A stretch of 64,000 bases of DNA from Marinomonas spartinae. GTDB lineage: Bacteria; Pseudomonadota; Gammaproteobacteria; Pseudomonadales; Marinomonadaceae. Below are positions 9,710-19,546 of this stretch, one piece after another. The position numbers were made by a program, and so were the translations under genes. Position 1 is the stretch's first letter. Each line of letters begins with the position of its first letter. A model generated the notes under the pieces. It saw only the letters and a program-made list of their open reading frames with translations. It was not told the DNA's origin and did no database searches. The stretch lies in NCBI RefSeq assembly GCF_900089775.1, contig NZ_FLOB01000004.1, positions 186,001-250,000 of the forward strand, read 5' to 3'.

Positions 9710-10999
9710 TTAAGAGAACATTTGAATCACGATCGAAGCCAGAATCAGCATAAATGCACCGCCAATTCGTGATGAGATCTGAGCGAAAGGCATTAGATTC
9801 ATACGTTTACACGCAGCCAATACCGCAACGTCGCCTGTTCCTCCCATATTGGCCATACAAAGACCACCAGTAATAGCAGACTCGATAGGGTAAAAGCCCA
9901 TCAAACGACCCATTAGACCAGCCCCAATCATGGCGCCAATCACAGTGGCCAATACAAGAATGAAGTACATTGGTGTTAAGGCATCAAGGATCAAATTAAT
10001 ATTGGTATAAACCACACCGATACCCACTAGAAGTGCAGGGGTTAAATTGCCAACAACAAATTTAAACCAAGATTGAGCCGCTTGCTCCAATTCGACAGGC
10101 ATTAGGTTCAATACTTTAATAATGGCAACAGAAATAATCATCAATGCGTACAAAGGCATATTAATGAAGTTGTGCAGTAAAGCGCCTAAGAAGAACATAC
10201 CAATTGCTAATAGGCCGCCTGTTGCCAGCGTCTTGACAGTAATAGGCGCTTCTTTTTCTGATTCAGGCTCTAAGTTTATTTCGCCACGAATTAGCTCGCC
10301 ATTACCTGTCCAGCTAGGGATGATAGTTCCCAGTTTATTTAGCAAACCACCCATAATGATAGCAATAGCATTACCGATCAGTAGAGCTGGCACCATAGTG
10401 GACATCAGTGTGGTAGAGTCGATTCCTGTTGTTGAGTGAAGAATCTGAACCAATGGTACGGCACCCGCGCCCATACCGCCGCCCATAATAGGCAGACCAA
10501 TGTACATGAACCCATGGTAGAAACCTTTACCAACCAGCATAGACAGCGTACCTGTTAGTAAACAAGCGACGGCTGCGGAGGCCAAAATAACCGGAATGTA
10601 ACGCAACGCGGCTTTTTTCAAGGTCTCTGTTTTCATGCCGAAAATGGAGCCAGTAACCAAACTTGCCACGTAAAACCCTAAGAAACCACCACTTTTCATA
10701 AAGGTGGTCATGGTGTCAATAGAGTTTTGTGGGAATAGGCCACTGTTATGGAAAAGGTAAGAAGAACCAAAAATAACAACGATAGCTCCGCCACCGAAAT
10801 ATTGGTTGATAATGGGTGTCCTGTCCCCAATATAATTCAAAATAAAGCCGACAACAGCCATAATTCCCATTGCACCGATGATACCGGAAGGCATTTTACC
10901 TAAGTAAGTGGTGATAAGAATAACCGCGCCGACTAGGGCAAACACGACTTTTTGAGCACGAATATTTGATTCTGCCGTCGTAGTATCGTTTAAGATCAT
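9710..10999 (-). CDS. 2-hydroxycarboxylate transporter family carrier (CitS/MleP/CimH-like)
   Basis: Inner-membrane carrier of the 2-hydroxycarboxylate transporter family, which moves citrate, malate or lactate by symport or exchange. The 429 residues are mostly hydrophobic helices with the two re-entrant loop signatures of the family: GLPIMGGGMGAGAVPL near 168 and GGLCMANMGGTGDVAVLAA near 385, and the FAQISSRIGG tail near 410 that carries the substrate-binding Arg region in characterised members. Citrate against malate cannot be decided by eye. It is the first gene of a unit with the sensor kinase and response regulator, which fits control by substrate. Confidence 0.92.
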   Translation of the reverse strand: MILNDTTTAESNIRAQKVVFALVGAVILITTYLGKMPSGIIGAMGIMAVVGFILNYIGDRTPIINQYFGGGAIVVIFGSSYLFHNSGLFPQNSIDTMTTFMKSGGFLGFYVASLVTGSIFGMKTETLKKAALRYIPVILASAAVACLLTGTLSMLVGKGFYHGFMYIGLPIMGGGMGAGAVPLVQILHSTTGIDSTTLMSTMVPALLIGNAIAIIMGGLLNKLGTIIPSWTGNGELIRGEINLEPESEKEAPITVKTLATGGLLAIGMFFLGALLHNFINMPLYALMIISVAIIKVLNLMPVELEQAAQSWFKFVVGNLTPALLVGIGVVYTNINLILDALTPMYFILVLATVIGAMIGAGLMGRLMGFYPIESAITGGLCMANMGGTGDVAVLAACKRMNLMPFAQISSRIGGAFMLILASIVIQMFS

Positions 11000-11238
11000 G
11001 GAGGACTCTCTTTTTCTGTTTGTTTTATTGTGCGGCGGAGTCTACCAAGCTTCAGGCGAGGCGGAAGATCTGAGTCTTTTTATGAAAGTAAAAAGCGCTT
11101 TTGTAACTTTAGTAATCGGTTTTATATGCGTTTTTAGTCAATTTTTAGAAAGTCTATAGATTTAATCGTAATATTATTTGTGATCGATAAACGAATGAAA
11201 CGAGTTATTTTGTCCATAAAGACGCTAAGGAAGCACAA

Positions 11239-11547
11239 ATGAAATGCCCATCTTGCAACACCGTTAGCAAAAACAAAGCATTTAAAAATATTCAAAAAGA
11301 TGGAAAAAGACTTGAAGTGCAATGCCCAAATTGTGATCAATGGTTGATAATCGACCCAACAACAATGAAATTCAAATTTGCAGGCTTTGCATTAATACTC
11401 CTCCCTAGTCTCATAAACTTTTTTATTGATGATGTGCATTACCGATTAATTTTGTCAGTTATCGCATTGTTGGGGGCTTGCCTTGCTGTGTATGGCGTGG
11501 TCCGCACTAAGTTGATTCCTATTGAGCCGAGTAATAAAAACAAATAA
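11239..11547 (+). CDS. small membrane protein with an N-terminal zinc ribbon
   Basis: The 102-residue product begins with a zinc-ribbon-like CPSC (3-6) and CPNC (29-32) pair, followed by two hydrophobic stretches (about 49-66 and 72-93) and a basic tail. It is probably an inner-membrane protein with a metal-binding cytoplasmic head. AAGGAAGCACAA precedes the ATG. It is separated by 30 bases from the NTF2-like gene and may be co-transcribed with it. No function is known from what can be seen. Confidence 0.65.
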   Translation: MKCPSCNTVSKNKAFKNIQKDGKRLEVQCPNCDQWLIIDPTTMKFKFAGFALILLPSLINFFIDDVHYRLILSVIALLGACLAVYGVVRTKLIPIEPSNKNK

Positions 11548-11584
11548 AGATCTCTAAAAAGACGAAATAAGAAGGTGTGTGGCA

Positions 11585-12007
11585 ATGAAAAAAACGCCTG
11601 AGATAAACCAAGGTATAAACGCTAAGCAAATAGTCCTCACGTATTGGCAGGCCATGAGAAGCAATGATTTCTTTGCCGCCAGTAAATATTTATCGGACGA
11701 TTTTCGCTGTGAATGGCCGCAAAGCAATGAAGTCATTAAAGGGCGAGACAACTTCGCTAAGCTTAATAGCCACTATCCAGCTAACGACTCATGGACTTTT
11801 CAACTAAACAGCATCATCGCCGAAGAAAACCAAGTCGTGACTGATGTTACTATCTCAGATGGCACTCGAACCGATCGCGCCATTACCTTTCATACTATAG
11901 ACATAGAAGCGCAGCTCATCGTCAAGCAAGTCGAATACTGGCCAGAAAACTACTCAGCACCAGATTGGCGAGCAAAGTGGGTGGAAAAACTAACCGACAG
12001 GGTATGA
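11585..12007 (+). CDS. SnoaL/NTF2-like fold protein
   Basis: A 140-residue protein of the SnoaL-like/nuclear transport factor 2 fold: N-terminal helix with IVLTYWQAMRSNDFFAASKYLSDDF, then VIKGRDNFAKL and antiparallel strands with TFHTIDIEAQLIVKQVEYWPENY. Members bind small ligands or isomerise them; most are uncharacterised. The frame could also begin at a GTG two codons upstream (11579), but AAGAAGG at 11569-11575 is too close to that codon and is 9 bases from the ATG at 11585, so the ATG is chosen. It lies in a run of small same-strand genes. Confidence 0.7.
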   Translation: MKKTPEINQGINAKQIVLTYWQAMRSNDFFAASKYLSDDFRCEWPQSNEVIKGRDNFAKLNSHYPANDSWTFQLNSIIAEENQVVTDVTISDGTRTDRAITFHTIDIEAQLIVKQVEYWPENYSAPDWRAKWVEKLTDRV

Positions 12008-12040
12008 TAATGACGACCCCGTGAATAAGGAATATGTTTT

Positions 12041-12463
12041 GTGTACAAGGTCTTTGTATTTGGAACCTTAAAAGAAGGGTTTCCGAACTTTAAAACAAAT
12101 AAAGGCATTCGTTACCGAGGCGACTTTGCAACCAAAGAACGTTACCCGCTCTATTTAGTTGGTGAACGCTTTTCACCTTGGCTTGTTTTACAGCCTGGCG
12201 AAGGCTCCCCCATCAAAGGGCAAGTTTTTGAGGTGGCGGAAGAGGTCTTAACTGAAATGGATACGTTGGAAAGAATTACCTTTCCAGATGGGTATCGGAA
12301 AGTCTGTATTCCTGTGATTTGCCAAGAGTCAGGTGAGGAGATAAGCGTCTGGGCCTATGGCAAACTACCAGCAATGCTGCAAGGAGCTCAGATCATGGCA
12401 GAGTTATCTGGTGAGTATTGTCTTGAACATGCGGCGTTATATCGTAGTCGACAGGATGAATGA
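12041..12463 (+). CDS. gamma-glutamylcyclotransferase family (AIG2-like) protein
   Basis: The 140 residues have the family start VFVFGTLKEGFPN (the YGTL-type loop that binds the gamma-glutamyl group), a GQVFEV segment, and the acidic residue in LTEMDTLERIT that corresponds to the catalytic Glu region, followed by VWAYGKLPA. Enzymes of this fold release 5-oxoproline from gamma-glutamyl compounds or act on gamma-glutamylamines. The start codon is GTG, with AAGGA 9 bases upstream. It sits between two other small genes on the same strand, and no pathway link is visible. Confidence 0.8.
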   Translation: MYKVFVFGTLKEGFPNFKTNKGIRYRGDFATKERYPLYLVGERFSPWLVLQPGEGSPIKGQVFEVAEEVLTEMDTLERITFPDGYRKVCIPVICQESGEEISVWAYGKLPAMLQGAQIMAELSGEYCLEHAALYRSRQDE

Positions 12464-12500
12464 TTTGATTAAGTAGTATTTCTAGGGGGGGGAATTCAAT

Positions 12501-12875
12501 GTGGCGGATGTTGCGTTAATCTATTTTTCTAAAACGGACATAACGGCAACGCTAATGTCTGCGGCGCAAAGAGCAATTGAATCGGCAGGGTTGAGTACAT
12601 TCTCATACTACATTCAGGGGTCTGACATTATCGAAGGTCGATTTATCAAGGAGTCTGTTTTAGAAGAGCTCTCTTTATGTCGCGCCGTTGTCTTTGGTTC
12701 ACCAACTTACATGGGAAATGCATCCGCTCAATTCAAAGCCTTTGCTGATGCAACGAGTGTTTTTTGGACGAATCAGAGCTTATCCGGAAAACTGGCCGCA
12801 GGCATTACCTCTGGAACTGGGCTAAATGGTGATCAAACGAATACTTTGCAATATTTTTTTACGCTTTTTGTATAG
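12501..12875 (+). pseudogene. 3'-truncated flavodoxin/NAD(P)H oxidoreductase (WrbA-like)
   Basis: A 124-codon frame starting at GTG after a GGGGGGG stretch. It encodes the first two thirds of a flavodoxin-fold quinone reductase: VALIYFSKTDITATL as the FMN phosphate loop, VVFGSPTYMGNASAQFKAFAD near 62-82, and SGKLAAGITSGTGLNGDQ. Family members continue after a TLQYFFTL segment for another 60-80 residues; here the frame ends three residues later at TAG and no matching sequence follows before the next gene 39 bases on. The FMN loops near residue 110 onwards are therefore incomplete. A remnant or inactive protein is most likely. Confidence 0.7.
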
Positions 12876-12914
12876 CGTTTAGTCCCTTCACTATCCAGCC
12901 AAAAGGAGCTCAGT

Positions 12915-13874
12915 ATGATAAAAACAGAATTTACTCGTTTGGTGGGTTGTGATGTCCCCATTCAACAATCCCCAATGGGGAAAGGTACTTCTACACCAAG
13001 TTTAGCCTCGGCGGTTGCCAATGCGGGTGGCTTAGGCATGCTGTCGTTGACGGGTTACAGTGGGGAAGTGATAGAAAAAATTGTTCAGGACACCTATGCT
13101 CTGACATCCAAAAAGGTCGGGGCGAATTTTCTCTTGTATCAGCCGATTGATATCGAAACGGTGGAAGTCGCTGCTAGATTGTTGGATGTAGTGGACTTTT
13201 TTTGGGCTAGGCCAGATAAAAAGCTAGTTGATGTCGCTAAAAAAGCAGGAGCGATCGCCAGCTGGCAAGTGGGCTCATTAGAAGAAGCACTATTGGCCGA
13301 AGAGGCGGGCTGTGATTTTATCACCGTACAGTCCATTGAGGCGGGTGGGCACGTCCGTGGCACGATTGATATATTCACCTTGCTCGATCAAGTGATCGGC
13401 GCTGTAAATATCCCTGTTCTTGCTGGTGGTGGCGTTGGTTCGGGAGAATCTCTTGCTGCCGTGTTAGCGGCAGGTGCTGCTGGGGTTCGATGCGGGACAC
13501 GTTTTCTAGCTGCTTATGAAACCGAGGCCCATCCTGATTATGTCGAAGCATTAATTCATGCTAATGCTACCGATACGGTTTATACCGACAAATTTTCTAT
13601 CGGTTGGCCAGACGCACCACACCGAGTGCTTCGTTCTTCTCTTGAGTCCGTTATGGCGTTTGAAGGTGACTATGTGGGTACATCCTGTGATCCTATTACG
13701 GGTGAGATAAGAAACATTCCAAAATATGCGGCAGTAGAACTCCACAAAGGCATCTCTGGAAATATTTCAGCCATGCCGCATTGGGCAGGGCAGACAGTAG
13801 AGTGTATTAAGAAAAGGCAAAGCGTGTCAGAGATTATTCATGAAATAATCGATGATGCACAAAGAGCTTTTTAG
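12915..13874 (+). CDS. nitronate monooxygenase family FMN enzyme
   Basis: TIM-barrel FMN oxidoreductase of the nitronate monooxygenase (2-nitropropane dioxygenase) family, which oxidises alkyl nitronates. The 319 residues show the N-terminal PIQQSPMGKG, the phosphate-binding SIEAGGHVRGT near 141-151 containing the candidate catalytic His, and the FMN-phosphate signature LAGGGVGSGESLAAVLAAGAAGVRCGTRFLA in two pieces near 169-199. AAAAGGAG precedes the ATG. The real substrate may differ, since this family also includes enoyl reductases. It follows the truncated flavodoxin gene by 39 bases and is followed by a 300-base gap. Confidence 0.85.
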   Translation: MIKTEFTRLVGCDVPIQQSPMGKGTSTPSLASAVANAGGLGMLSLTGYSGEVIEKIVQDTYALTSKKVGANFLLYQPIDIETVEVAARLLDVVDFFWARPDKKLVDVAKKAGAIASWQVGSLEEALLAEEAGCDFITVQSIEAGGHVRGTIDIFTLLDQVIGAVNIPVLAGGGVGSGESLAAVLAAGAAGVRCGTRFLAAYETEAHPDYVEALIHANATDTVYTDKFSIGWPDAPHRVLRSSLESVMAFEGDYVGTSCDPITGEIRNIPKYAAVELHKGISGNISAMPHWAGQTVECIKKRQSVSEIIHEIIDDAQRAF

Positions 13875-14175
13875 CCTTGATTCTGTGTTCGTTGGGGTCA
13901 AAGCCCTTTTCATAAGCCAATAAGTAATCCCACCATAAGAGTCTGAGTAAAGTCAGACTCACACATGAGCTCCCACCATCCTAGCCTTGCTCCCTGAAAA
14001 AGAGGAAGGAATAAAAAGCGCTTAGCTTACTCTTGTCTTGGCTTACCCAAAGCCGCCGTCTCCTCTGTCGTAAATCGTCATGGTGTGGACGTTTCCAAGC
14101 ATAATTCTATAAATCACAGACCGTATCATCGTTGCTGTCATCAGTAGGTTTTTGTCTATATAGGGAACTGACCAA
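13875..14175. promoter_or_regulatory. soxB upstream region
   Basis: A 301-base gap upstream of soxB. It holds a perfect hairpin GAGTCTGA/TCAGACTC (13939-13946, 13953-13960) that may end the nitronate monooxygenase transcript, and a piece resembling the repeat module found at 33428 (GGGGTCAAAGCCCTTTTCAT, 13895-13914, in inverted orientation). CGTTTCCAAGC at 14090-14100 resembles CGTTTCCAGC at 45992-46001 upstream of the dimethylglycine genes and is a candidate shared regulatory site. No riboswitch could be recognised. Confidence 0.4.
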
Positions 14176-15429
14176 ATGCAGCATTATTCAGGCTTTGCGT
14201 TGCTGAAGCATAGTTTCAGTCATCATGAAAATTGGCAACGAGTTTGGCGTAACCCAACCCCGAAAAAGAAATACGATGTGATCATCGTTGGCGGTGGCGG
14301 TCATGGTTTGGCGACGGCCTATTACCTTGCTAAACAGTTTGGTGTGACCAACGTCGCGGTGATCGAGAAGGGGTTCTTGGGGGGCGGTAATACAGCTCGT
14401 AATACCACCATTGTGCGTTCCAACTACTTGTGGGATGAGGCAGCACATTTATACGAGCACGCCATGAAACTCTGGGAAGGCTTGTCTCAGGATTTGAATT
14501 ATAACGTTATGTTTTCTCAACGTGGTTGTTTGAATCTGGGTCATACTTTGCAAGACATGCGTGATATTGAACGACGTGTCAATGCCAACCGCTTAAACGG
14601 CATCGATGGAGAGGTGTTGGATGCTAAACAGGTCAAAGAAATTGTCCCTGTATTAGATTGCTCCGAGAACGCTCGTTATCCAGTACTTGGCGCATCTTGG
14701 CAGCCGCGAGCAGGGATTGCACGTCACGATGCGGTGGCTTGGGGCTTTGCCCGTGGAGCCGATGCTCATGGTGTGGATTTGATCCAACAAACCGAAGTGG
14801 AAGATTTGATCATTGAAGACGATACCGTCGTCGGGGTGAGAACCAAACGCTATGGCGATATTAAAGCCGATCGTGTGGGGTGCGTGGTCGCTGGGAATTC
14901 CAGTGTGTTAGCGAAGATGGCAGGCTTTGAATTGCCGTTGGAGTCGCATCCATTGCAAGCTTTAGTATCTGAGCCGATCAAACCGATTCTCGATACCGTG
15001 GTCATGTCTAACCAAGTACATGGCTACGCCTCACAATCCGATAAAGGGGATTTGGTGATTGGCGCGGGGATCGATGGTTATAACGGTTACGGCCAGCGGG
15101 GATCTTACAGCACTATTGAGCATACGATTCAAGCAATTGTCGAAATGTTCCCAATATTCAGCCGAGTGCGCATGAACCGTCAATGGGGCGGCATTGTTGA
15201 TACCACGCCGGATGCTTGCCCTATTATCAGTGAAACACCTGTCAAAAATCTGTTTTTTAACTGTGGCTGGGGAACGGGTGGTTTTAAAGCCACGCCAGGG
15301 TCAGGCAATGTGTTTGCTGCGTCGTTGGCGAAGGGCGAAATGCACCCATTAGCGAAGCCGTTTTCTATGTTTCGTTTTCACGATGGGTCCTTGGTTGACG
15401 AGCACGGCGCAGCTGGTGTGGCTCACTAG
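14176..15429 (+). CDS. soxB: heterotetrameric sarcosine oxidase beta subunit
   Basis: FAD-containing beta subunit that oxidises the N-methyl group of sarcosine. The 417 residues have the dinucleotide-binding motif [18 protein letters not shown] near 36-53, the flavin-proximal [17 protein letters not shown] near 73-89 and the C-terminal [16 protein letters not shown] typical of the DAO/SoxB fold. It begins the soxBDAG-purU cluster. The 73-base gap to soxD contains only a GGAAAGGAG ribosome-binding site. Cytoplasmic complex. glyA, often next to these genes in other bacteria, is not present in this window. Confidence 0.96.
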   Translation: MQHYSGFALLKHSFSHHENWQRVWRNPTPKKKYDVIIVGGGGHGLATAYYLAKQFGVTNVAVIEKGFLGGGNTARNTTIVRSNYLWDEAAHLYEHAMKLWEGLSQDLNYNVMFSQRGCLNLGHTLQDMRDIERRVNANRLNGIDGEVLDAKQVKEIVPVLDCSENARYPVLGASWQPRAGIARHDAVAWGFARGADAHGVDLIQQTEVEDLIIEDDTVVGVRTKRYGDIKADRVGCVVAGNSSVLAKMAGFELPLESHPLQALVSEPIKPILDTVVMSNQVHGYASQSDKGDLVIGAGIDGYNGYGQRGSYSTIEHTIQAIVEMFPIFSRVRMNRQWGGIVDTTPDACPIISETPVKNLFFNCGWGTGGFKATPGSGNVFAASLAKGEMHPLAKPFSMFRFHDGSLVDEHGAAGVAH

Positions 15430-15501
15430 CGCTAGGTTTTACGTTTTTATTCTAGTAGGACATTCTGGCAAAGAAAGGTTGGCTGGAAAGGAGAAAGTTC
15501 C

Positions 15502-15786
15502 ATGTTGCATATTTATTGTCCTCATTGTGGCGAAAGTCGCGATGAAGAAGAATTTCACCCCGCAGGTCAAGCTCATATAGAACGGCCTAAAGACCCAGAT
15601 GCGTGCACAGACAAAGAATGGGGGGAGTTTTTGTATTTTCGTCGTAACCCACGGGGAGTGCACCATGAATTGTGGGTGCATGCGGCAGGCTGTCGTAAGT
15701 TTTTTAATATGACGCGTAATACGCAAACCTACGAAATCAAAGAAGTCTACAAGCTTGGTGAGCAGCCAAGTGTTGTTGCTGAGTAG
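15502..15786 (+). CDS. soxD: sarcosine oxidase delta subunit
   Basis: Small zinc-binding delta subunit of heterotetrameric sarcosine oxidase. The 94 residues begin MLHIYCPHCGESRDEEEF, with the CPHC pair; His and Cys residues near 57-67 (HELWVHAAGC) complete the expected zinc site. The WRRNPRG-type segment appears as YFRRNPRGVHHELW, the family signature. GGAAAGGAG is located 8-16 bases upstream. It lies between soxB and soxA, 11 bases before soxA, in the usual B-D-A-G order. Confidence 0.95.
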   Translation: MLHIYCPHCGESRDEEEFHPAGQAHIERPKDPDACTDKEWGEFLYFRRNPRGVHHELWVHAAGCRKFFNMTRNTQTYEIKEVYKLGEQPSVVAE

Positions 15787-15797
15787 AGGATTTATTC

Positions 15798-18700
15798 ATG
15801 GCTCAACAGACAAATAACGAGACGCGTCGACTTTCCGCTGGCGGTCGTATTGATCGATCCAAACCGATCACCTTTACTTTTAACGACAAACAGTACAAAG
15901 GCTACGAAGGCGATACTTTGGCCTCCGCTTTGTTGGCCAATGGCGTGGACATTATCGGACGTAGTTTTAAATACAGCCGACCTCGTGGCATTGTGGCCGC
16001 TGGTGCAGAGGAGCCTAACGCCATTATGCAGTTGGGTGCTACTGAAGCCACTCAAATTCCTAACGTGCGTGCGACTCAACAAGCCTTGTATGATGGTTTA
16101 GTGTGTAAGGTGACCAATGGTTGGCCCAACGTCGATAACGATTTAATGGGTTGGGTGGGCAAACTTGGTGGGAAGATGATGCCACCAGGGTTTTACTACA
16201 AAACCTTTATGTACCCAAAATCCATGTGGGAAACTTACGAGTCTTATATTCGTAAGGCCGCAGGTCTAGGTCGTTCACCAAAAGAAAACGACCCTGACCG
16301 ATACGACAACATGAACCAACATTGCGATGTGTTGGTGGTTGGCGGTGGCCCTGCCGGGCTGATGGCGGCATTGACGGCGGCTCGTGGCGGCGCACGAGTG
16401 ATTTTAGCAGATGAGCAAAACGAATTTGGCGGCAGCTTATTAAGCAGTAAAGAGAGCATTGGCAATAAACCCGCAACAGAATGGGTCGACGATGTCGTCA
16501 CAGAGTTAGCCCGCTTTGATAATGTGCAACTGCTAACCCATGCGACGGTGAATGGTTATCACGATCACAACTTTTTGACCATTCACCAGCACCTAACCGA
16601 TCAGTCTTTTGACAAAGCGCCCAATGGAAAAATTTGTCAGCGTTTGCATCGTGTGCGTGCCAAGTGGGTCGTCTTAGCGACGGGCGCACATGAGCGTCCT
16701 TTAGTCTATGGCAATAATGATGTGCCTGGCTGTATGGTTGCCAATGCCGTATCCACCTACATTCAGCGTTACGGCGTCGTACCAGGTAAGGACTTGGTTC
16801 TGATGACCACCAATGATAATGCCTATCGTGCGGCGTTAGACTGGCATGATGCAGGCCACAATGTAGTGGCGATTGTTGATACTCGTAAGAATTCAAAAGG
16901 TACCTTGGTCGAAGCCGCTCGTGAACGTGGTATGACGGTGATGCTCGGTTCTGGTGTCGTGGATGTACAAGGCAGCAAACGTGTCACTAGCGTTTCTATT
17001 GCCAAGCTTAATGAGGCGGGCGATCAAGTAGAGGGATCGGTGATTGAAGTAAAAGCGGATACCGTTGCCAGCTCTGGCGGCTGGAGCCCTGTCATTCATT
17101 TATCTTGCCATACTGGCTCAAGACCCGTGTGGAGTGATGAGGTGGTTGGCTTTTTGCCTGGGCCTAGTCAGCAACAGCAACTAACTGCGGGCGCGATGAA
17201 TGGCGCTTACTCAACGGCTGCGGCACTTGAGCAAGGTATGAATGCTGGGCAATCCGCATTAGAAAAACTGGCAATGAAAATGGCCGATGTGAGTGTTCCC
17301 GAAACGGAAACCTTAGATGAGGCCGAGCCTATGGCCTTGTTCCATATTCCGCATCCAAAACCGACTCACAAAGCGCCTAAGCAATTTGTCGATTTGCAAA
17401 ATGATGTGACCGCTGCGGGTATTGAGCTGGCTTGTCGAGAAGGGTTTGAATCCATCGAACACGTTAAACGCTACACCGCGATGGGGTTTGGTACCGATCA
17501 AGGAAAACTGGGCAATATCAACGGTATGGCGATTGCGGCGAAATACTTGAAGCAATCCATTCCGGAAACGGGGACAACAATCTTCCGTCCGAATTACACC
17601 CCGGTGACCTTTGGGGCCATTGCTGGACGTGATTGTGGTGAGTTGTTTGAACCAAAACGCTACACCGCTATGCATCAATGGCATATGGAGCATGGTGCGA
17701 AGTTTGAAGACGTTGGTCAATGGAAACGCCCATGGTATTACCCAAAAGCGGGGGAAACCATGCAAGAAGCGTTGAACCGAGAATGCCTAGCGACTCGTGA
17801 GTCGGTGGGTATCTTGGATGCGTCTACGCTGGGGAAAATTGACATTCAAGGTAAAGACGCTCGTGAGTTCTTAGGCCGTGTGTATACCAATGCGTGGGCA
17901 AAATTGGCGGTGGGCAAATGTCGTTACGGCTTGATGTGTGGCGAAGACGGTATGGTCTTTGACGACGGGGTAACCTCTTGCTTAGCGGAAAATCATTTCT
18001 TAATGACCACCACAACCGGTGGGGCCGCCCATGTGTTGTCGTGGCTAGAGCTTTACCATCAAACAGAATGGCCAGAACTGGAAGTATATTTTACCAGTGT
18101 AACGGATCATTGGGCGACCATGACCATTTCTGGACCGAACAGCCGTCGCTTATTAGAAACCCTGACGGATGGGGATGTGTCCAAAGAAAGCATGTCCTTT
18201 ATGGATTGGAGAGCCATGACGGTTGCTGGTGTACCGGCTCGAGTGTTCCGTATCTCCTTCACTGGGGAGCTGTCCTTTGAGATCAACGTACAAGCTAATT
18301 ACGGTATGCACGTTTGGAAAGCTTTGTTTGAACAGGGTAAACAGTTCAACTTAACGCCTTATGGTACAGAAACCATGCACATCTTGCGTGCGGAGAAAGG
18401 CTTTATTATTGCCGGTCAAGATACCGATGGCTCAGTGCACCCGTTTGATTTGGGTATGCCTTGGGCGGTGTCCATGCAAAAACCGTTTAGCTTTATCGGC
18501 AAACGTGGCATGCAGCGTGAAGACTGTGTCAGAAAAGATCGCAAGCAATTAGTGGGTTTAAAGACCACAGATCCAAGTGTGGTGCTACCAGAAGGTGCAC
18601 AGGGGGTATTCGACCCGAAAGCGTCTATTCCTATGCCGATGGTAGGGCATGTGTCATCCAGTTATTGGAGTGCCAATTTAGGTCGCTCTGTCGCCATGGG

Positions 18701-18830
18701 GTTTGTGAAAGGCGGTCACGATAAAATGGGGCAAAAAGTCTATTACCCCTTGGTTGATGGTCGTGTTGTCGAAGCGGAAATATGCAGCCCAGTATTTTTA
18801 GATCCAAAGGGGGAGCGCCAAAATGTCTGA
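15798..18830 (+). CDS. soxA: sarcosine oxidase alpha subunit
   Basis: Large alpha subunit (1010 residues), which binds NAD+ and tetrahydrofolate and channels the methylene group to give 5,10-methylenetetrahydrofolate. Visible parts in order: an N-terminal 2Fe-2S-fold-like region without the cysteines (about 20-110, with KGYEGDTLASALLANGV), the nucleotide-binding VVGGGPAGLMAALTAARGG near 178-196, a second Rossmann part near 310-420, and the C-terminal aminomethyltransferase (GCV-T-like) domain from about 600 with RESVGILDASTLGKI and the folate-binding segment ending near 960. It overlaps soxG by 8 bases. Size and order are normal for the family. Confidence 0.97.
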   Translation: MAQQTNNETRRLSAGGRIDRSKPITFTFNDKQYKGYEGDTLASALLANGVDIIGRSFKYSRPRGIVAAGAEEPNAIMQLGATEATQIPNVRATQQALYDGLVCKVTNGWPNVDNDLMGWVGKLGGKMMPPGFYYKTFMYPKSMWETYESYIRKAAGLGRSPKENDPDRYDNMNQHCDVLVVGGGPAGLMAALTAARGGARVILADEQNEFGGSLLSSKESIGNKPATEWVDDVVTELARFDNVQLLTHATVNGYHDHNFLTIHQHLTDQSFDKAPNGKICQRLHRVRAKWVVLATGAHERPLVYGNNDVPGCMVANAVSTYIQRYGVVPGKDLVLMTTNDNAYRAALDWHDAGHNVVAIVDTRKNSKGTLVEAARERGMTVMLGSGVVDVQGSKRVTSVSIAKLNEAGDQVEGSVIEVKADTVASSGGWSPVIHLSCHTGSRPVWSDEVVGFLPGPSQQQQLTAGAMNGAYSTAAALEQGMNAGQSALEKLAMKMADVSVPETETLDEAEPMALFHIPHPKPTHKAPKQFVDLQNDVTAAGIELACREGFESIEHVKRYTAMGFGTDQGKLGNINGMAIAAKYLKQSIPETGTTIFRPNYTPVTFGAIAGRDCGELFEPKRYTAMHQWHMEHGAKFEDVGQWKRPWYYPKAGETMQEALNRECLATRESVGILDASTLGKIDIQGKDAREFLGRVYTNAWAKLAVGKCRYGLMCGEDGMVFDDGVTSCLAENHFLMTTTTGGAAHVLSWLELYHQTEWPELEVYFTSVTDHWATMTISGPNSRRLLETLTDGDVSKESMSFMDWRAMTVAGVPARVFRISFTGELSFEINVQANYGMHVWKALFEQGKQFNLTPYGTETMHILRAEKGFIIAGQDTDGSVHPFDLGMPWAVSMQKPFSFIGKRGMQREDCVRKDRKQLVGLKTTDPSVVLPEGAQGVFDPKASIPMPMVGHVSSSYWSANLGRSVAMGFVKGGHDKMGQKVYYPLVDGRVVEAEICSPVFLDPKGERQNV

Positions 18831-19500
18831 TGCAATGCTTAATGAACAAGTAGAGGCGACGAAAGGCAAAATGGTGATGAATCAAATCCCAGCCGATATC
18901 GTTGGAGAAAGTCCATTGCACCATGCGGATTTAGAAACGCTGGCAAGTCGTGGTCAAGATCAAGGTGGAGTACATCTTAAAGAGAAGTCGCTGCAAGGCT
19001 TACTGATCCTTCGGGCCAAGCCTGATGAGGCTCAAATGGCCGAAATCGAAAGTGTGCTAGGTGTGGCCTTGCCAACGACACCACTTACCAGTGTTGAGAT
19101 GGCTGGTGGAAAAGGTGACGTCAGTGTGCGTTGGGTATCGCCTGATGAATGGTTTATTGTCGTGCCCGCAACGGTGGCATTTCAATTGGAAAGCGATTTT
19201 CAAACCTCTGTCTCAGGGCATTATTCCTTAGTGAATGTGAGTAGTGGTTACACTATCTTGCAACTCTCTGGCGACAATGTGGTTGATGTGCTTAAAAAAT
19301 CAACGCCAATCGATGTTCACCCGAGTGTTTTCCCTGTTGGTAAGGTGGTGTCCAGCGTGTTTGCCAAAAGTGGCGCAATGATGTTACGCCGCATCGGTGA
19401 CAATGCATTTGAACTCATCATACGACGTAGCTTCGCAGACTATATTTGGCTGTGGCTTCAAGATGCCAGCATGGAATATGGCCTTGTGATTGAGGCCTGA
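18823..19500 (+). CDS. soxG: sarcosine oxidase gamma subunit
   Basis: Gamma subunit of heterotetrameric sarcosine oxidase, 225 residues. It shows the folate-binding-protein-like fold of the SoxG family: VSVRWVSPDEWFIVVP near 102-117, SSGYTILQLSGDNVVDVLKK near 145-164 and RRSFADYIWLWLQDA near 200. The start overlaps soxA by 8 bases, so expression is coupled. The N-terminal 50 residues are long and polar compared with several relatives, and an internal start cannot be excluded, but the GGGGGAGCGCCAAA sequence supports the ATG at 18823. Confidence 0.93.
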   Translation: MSDAMLNEQVEATKGKMVMNQIPADIVGESPLHHADLETLASRGQDQGGVHLKEKSLQGLLILRAKPDEAQMAEIESVLGVALPTTPLTSVEMAGGKGDVSVRWVSPDEWFIVVPATVAFQLESDFQTSVSGHYSLVNVSSGYTILQLSGDNVVDVLKKSTPIDVHPSVFPVGKVVSSVFAKSGAMMLRRIGDNAFELIIRRSFADYIWLWLQDASMEYGLVIEA

Positions 19501-19546
19501 TGTCAAACGTTGGACGTATTTAACACTTTTTATCTGAGAGACTCTT

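Noticed and set aside
13939..14175. Glycine or one-carbon riboswitch before soxB
   Set aside because: Only simple hairpins are seen; no conserved riboswitch core could be recognised.
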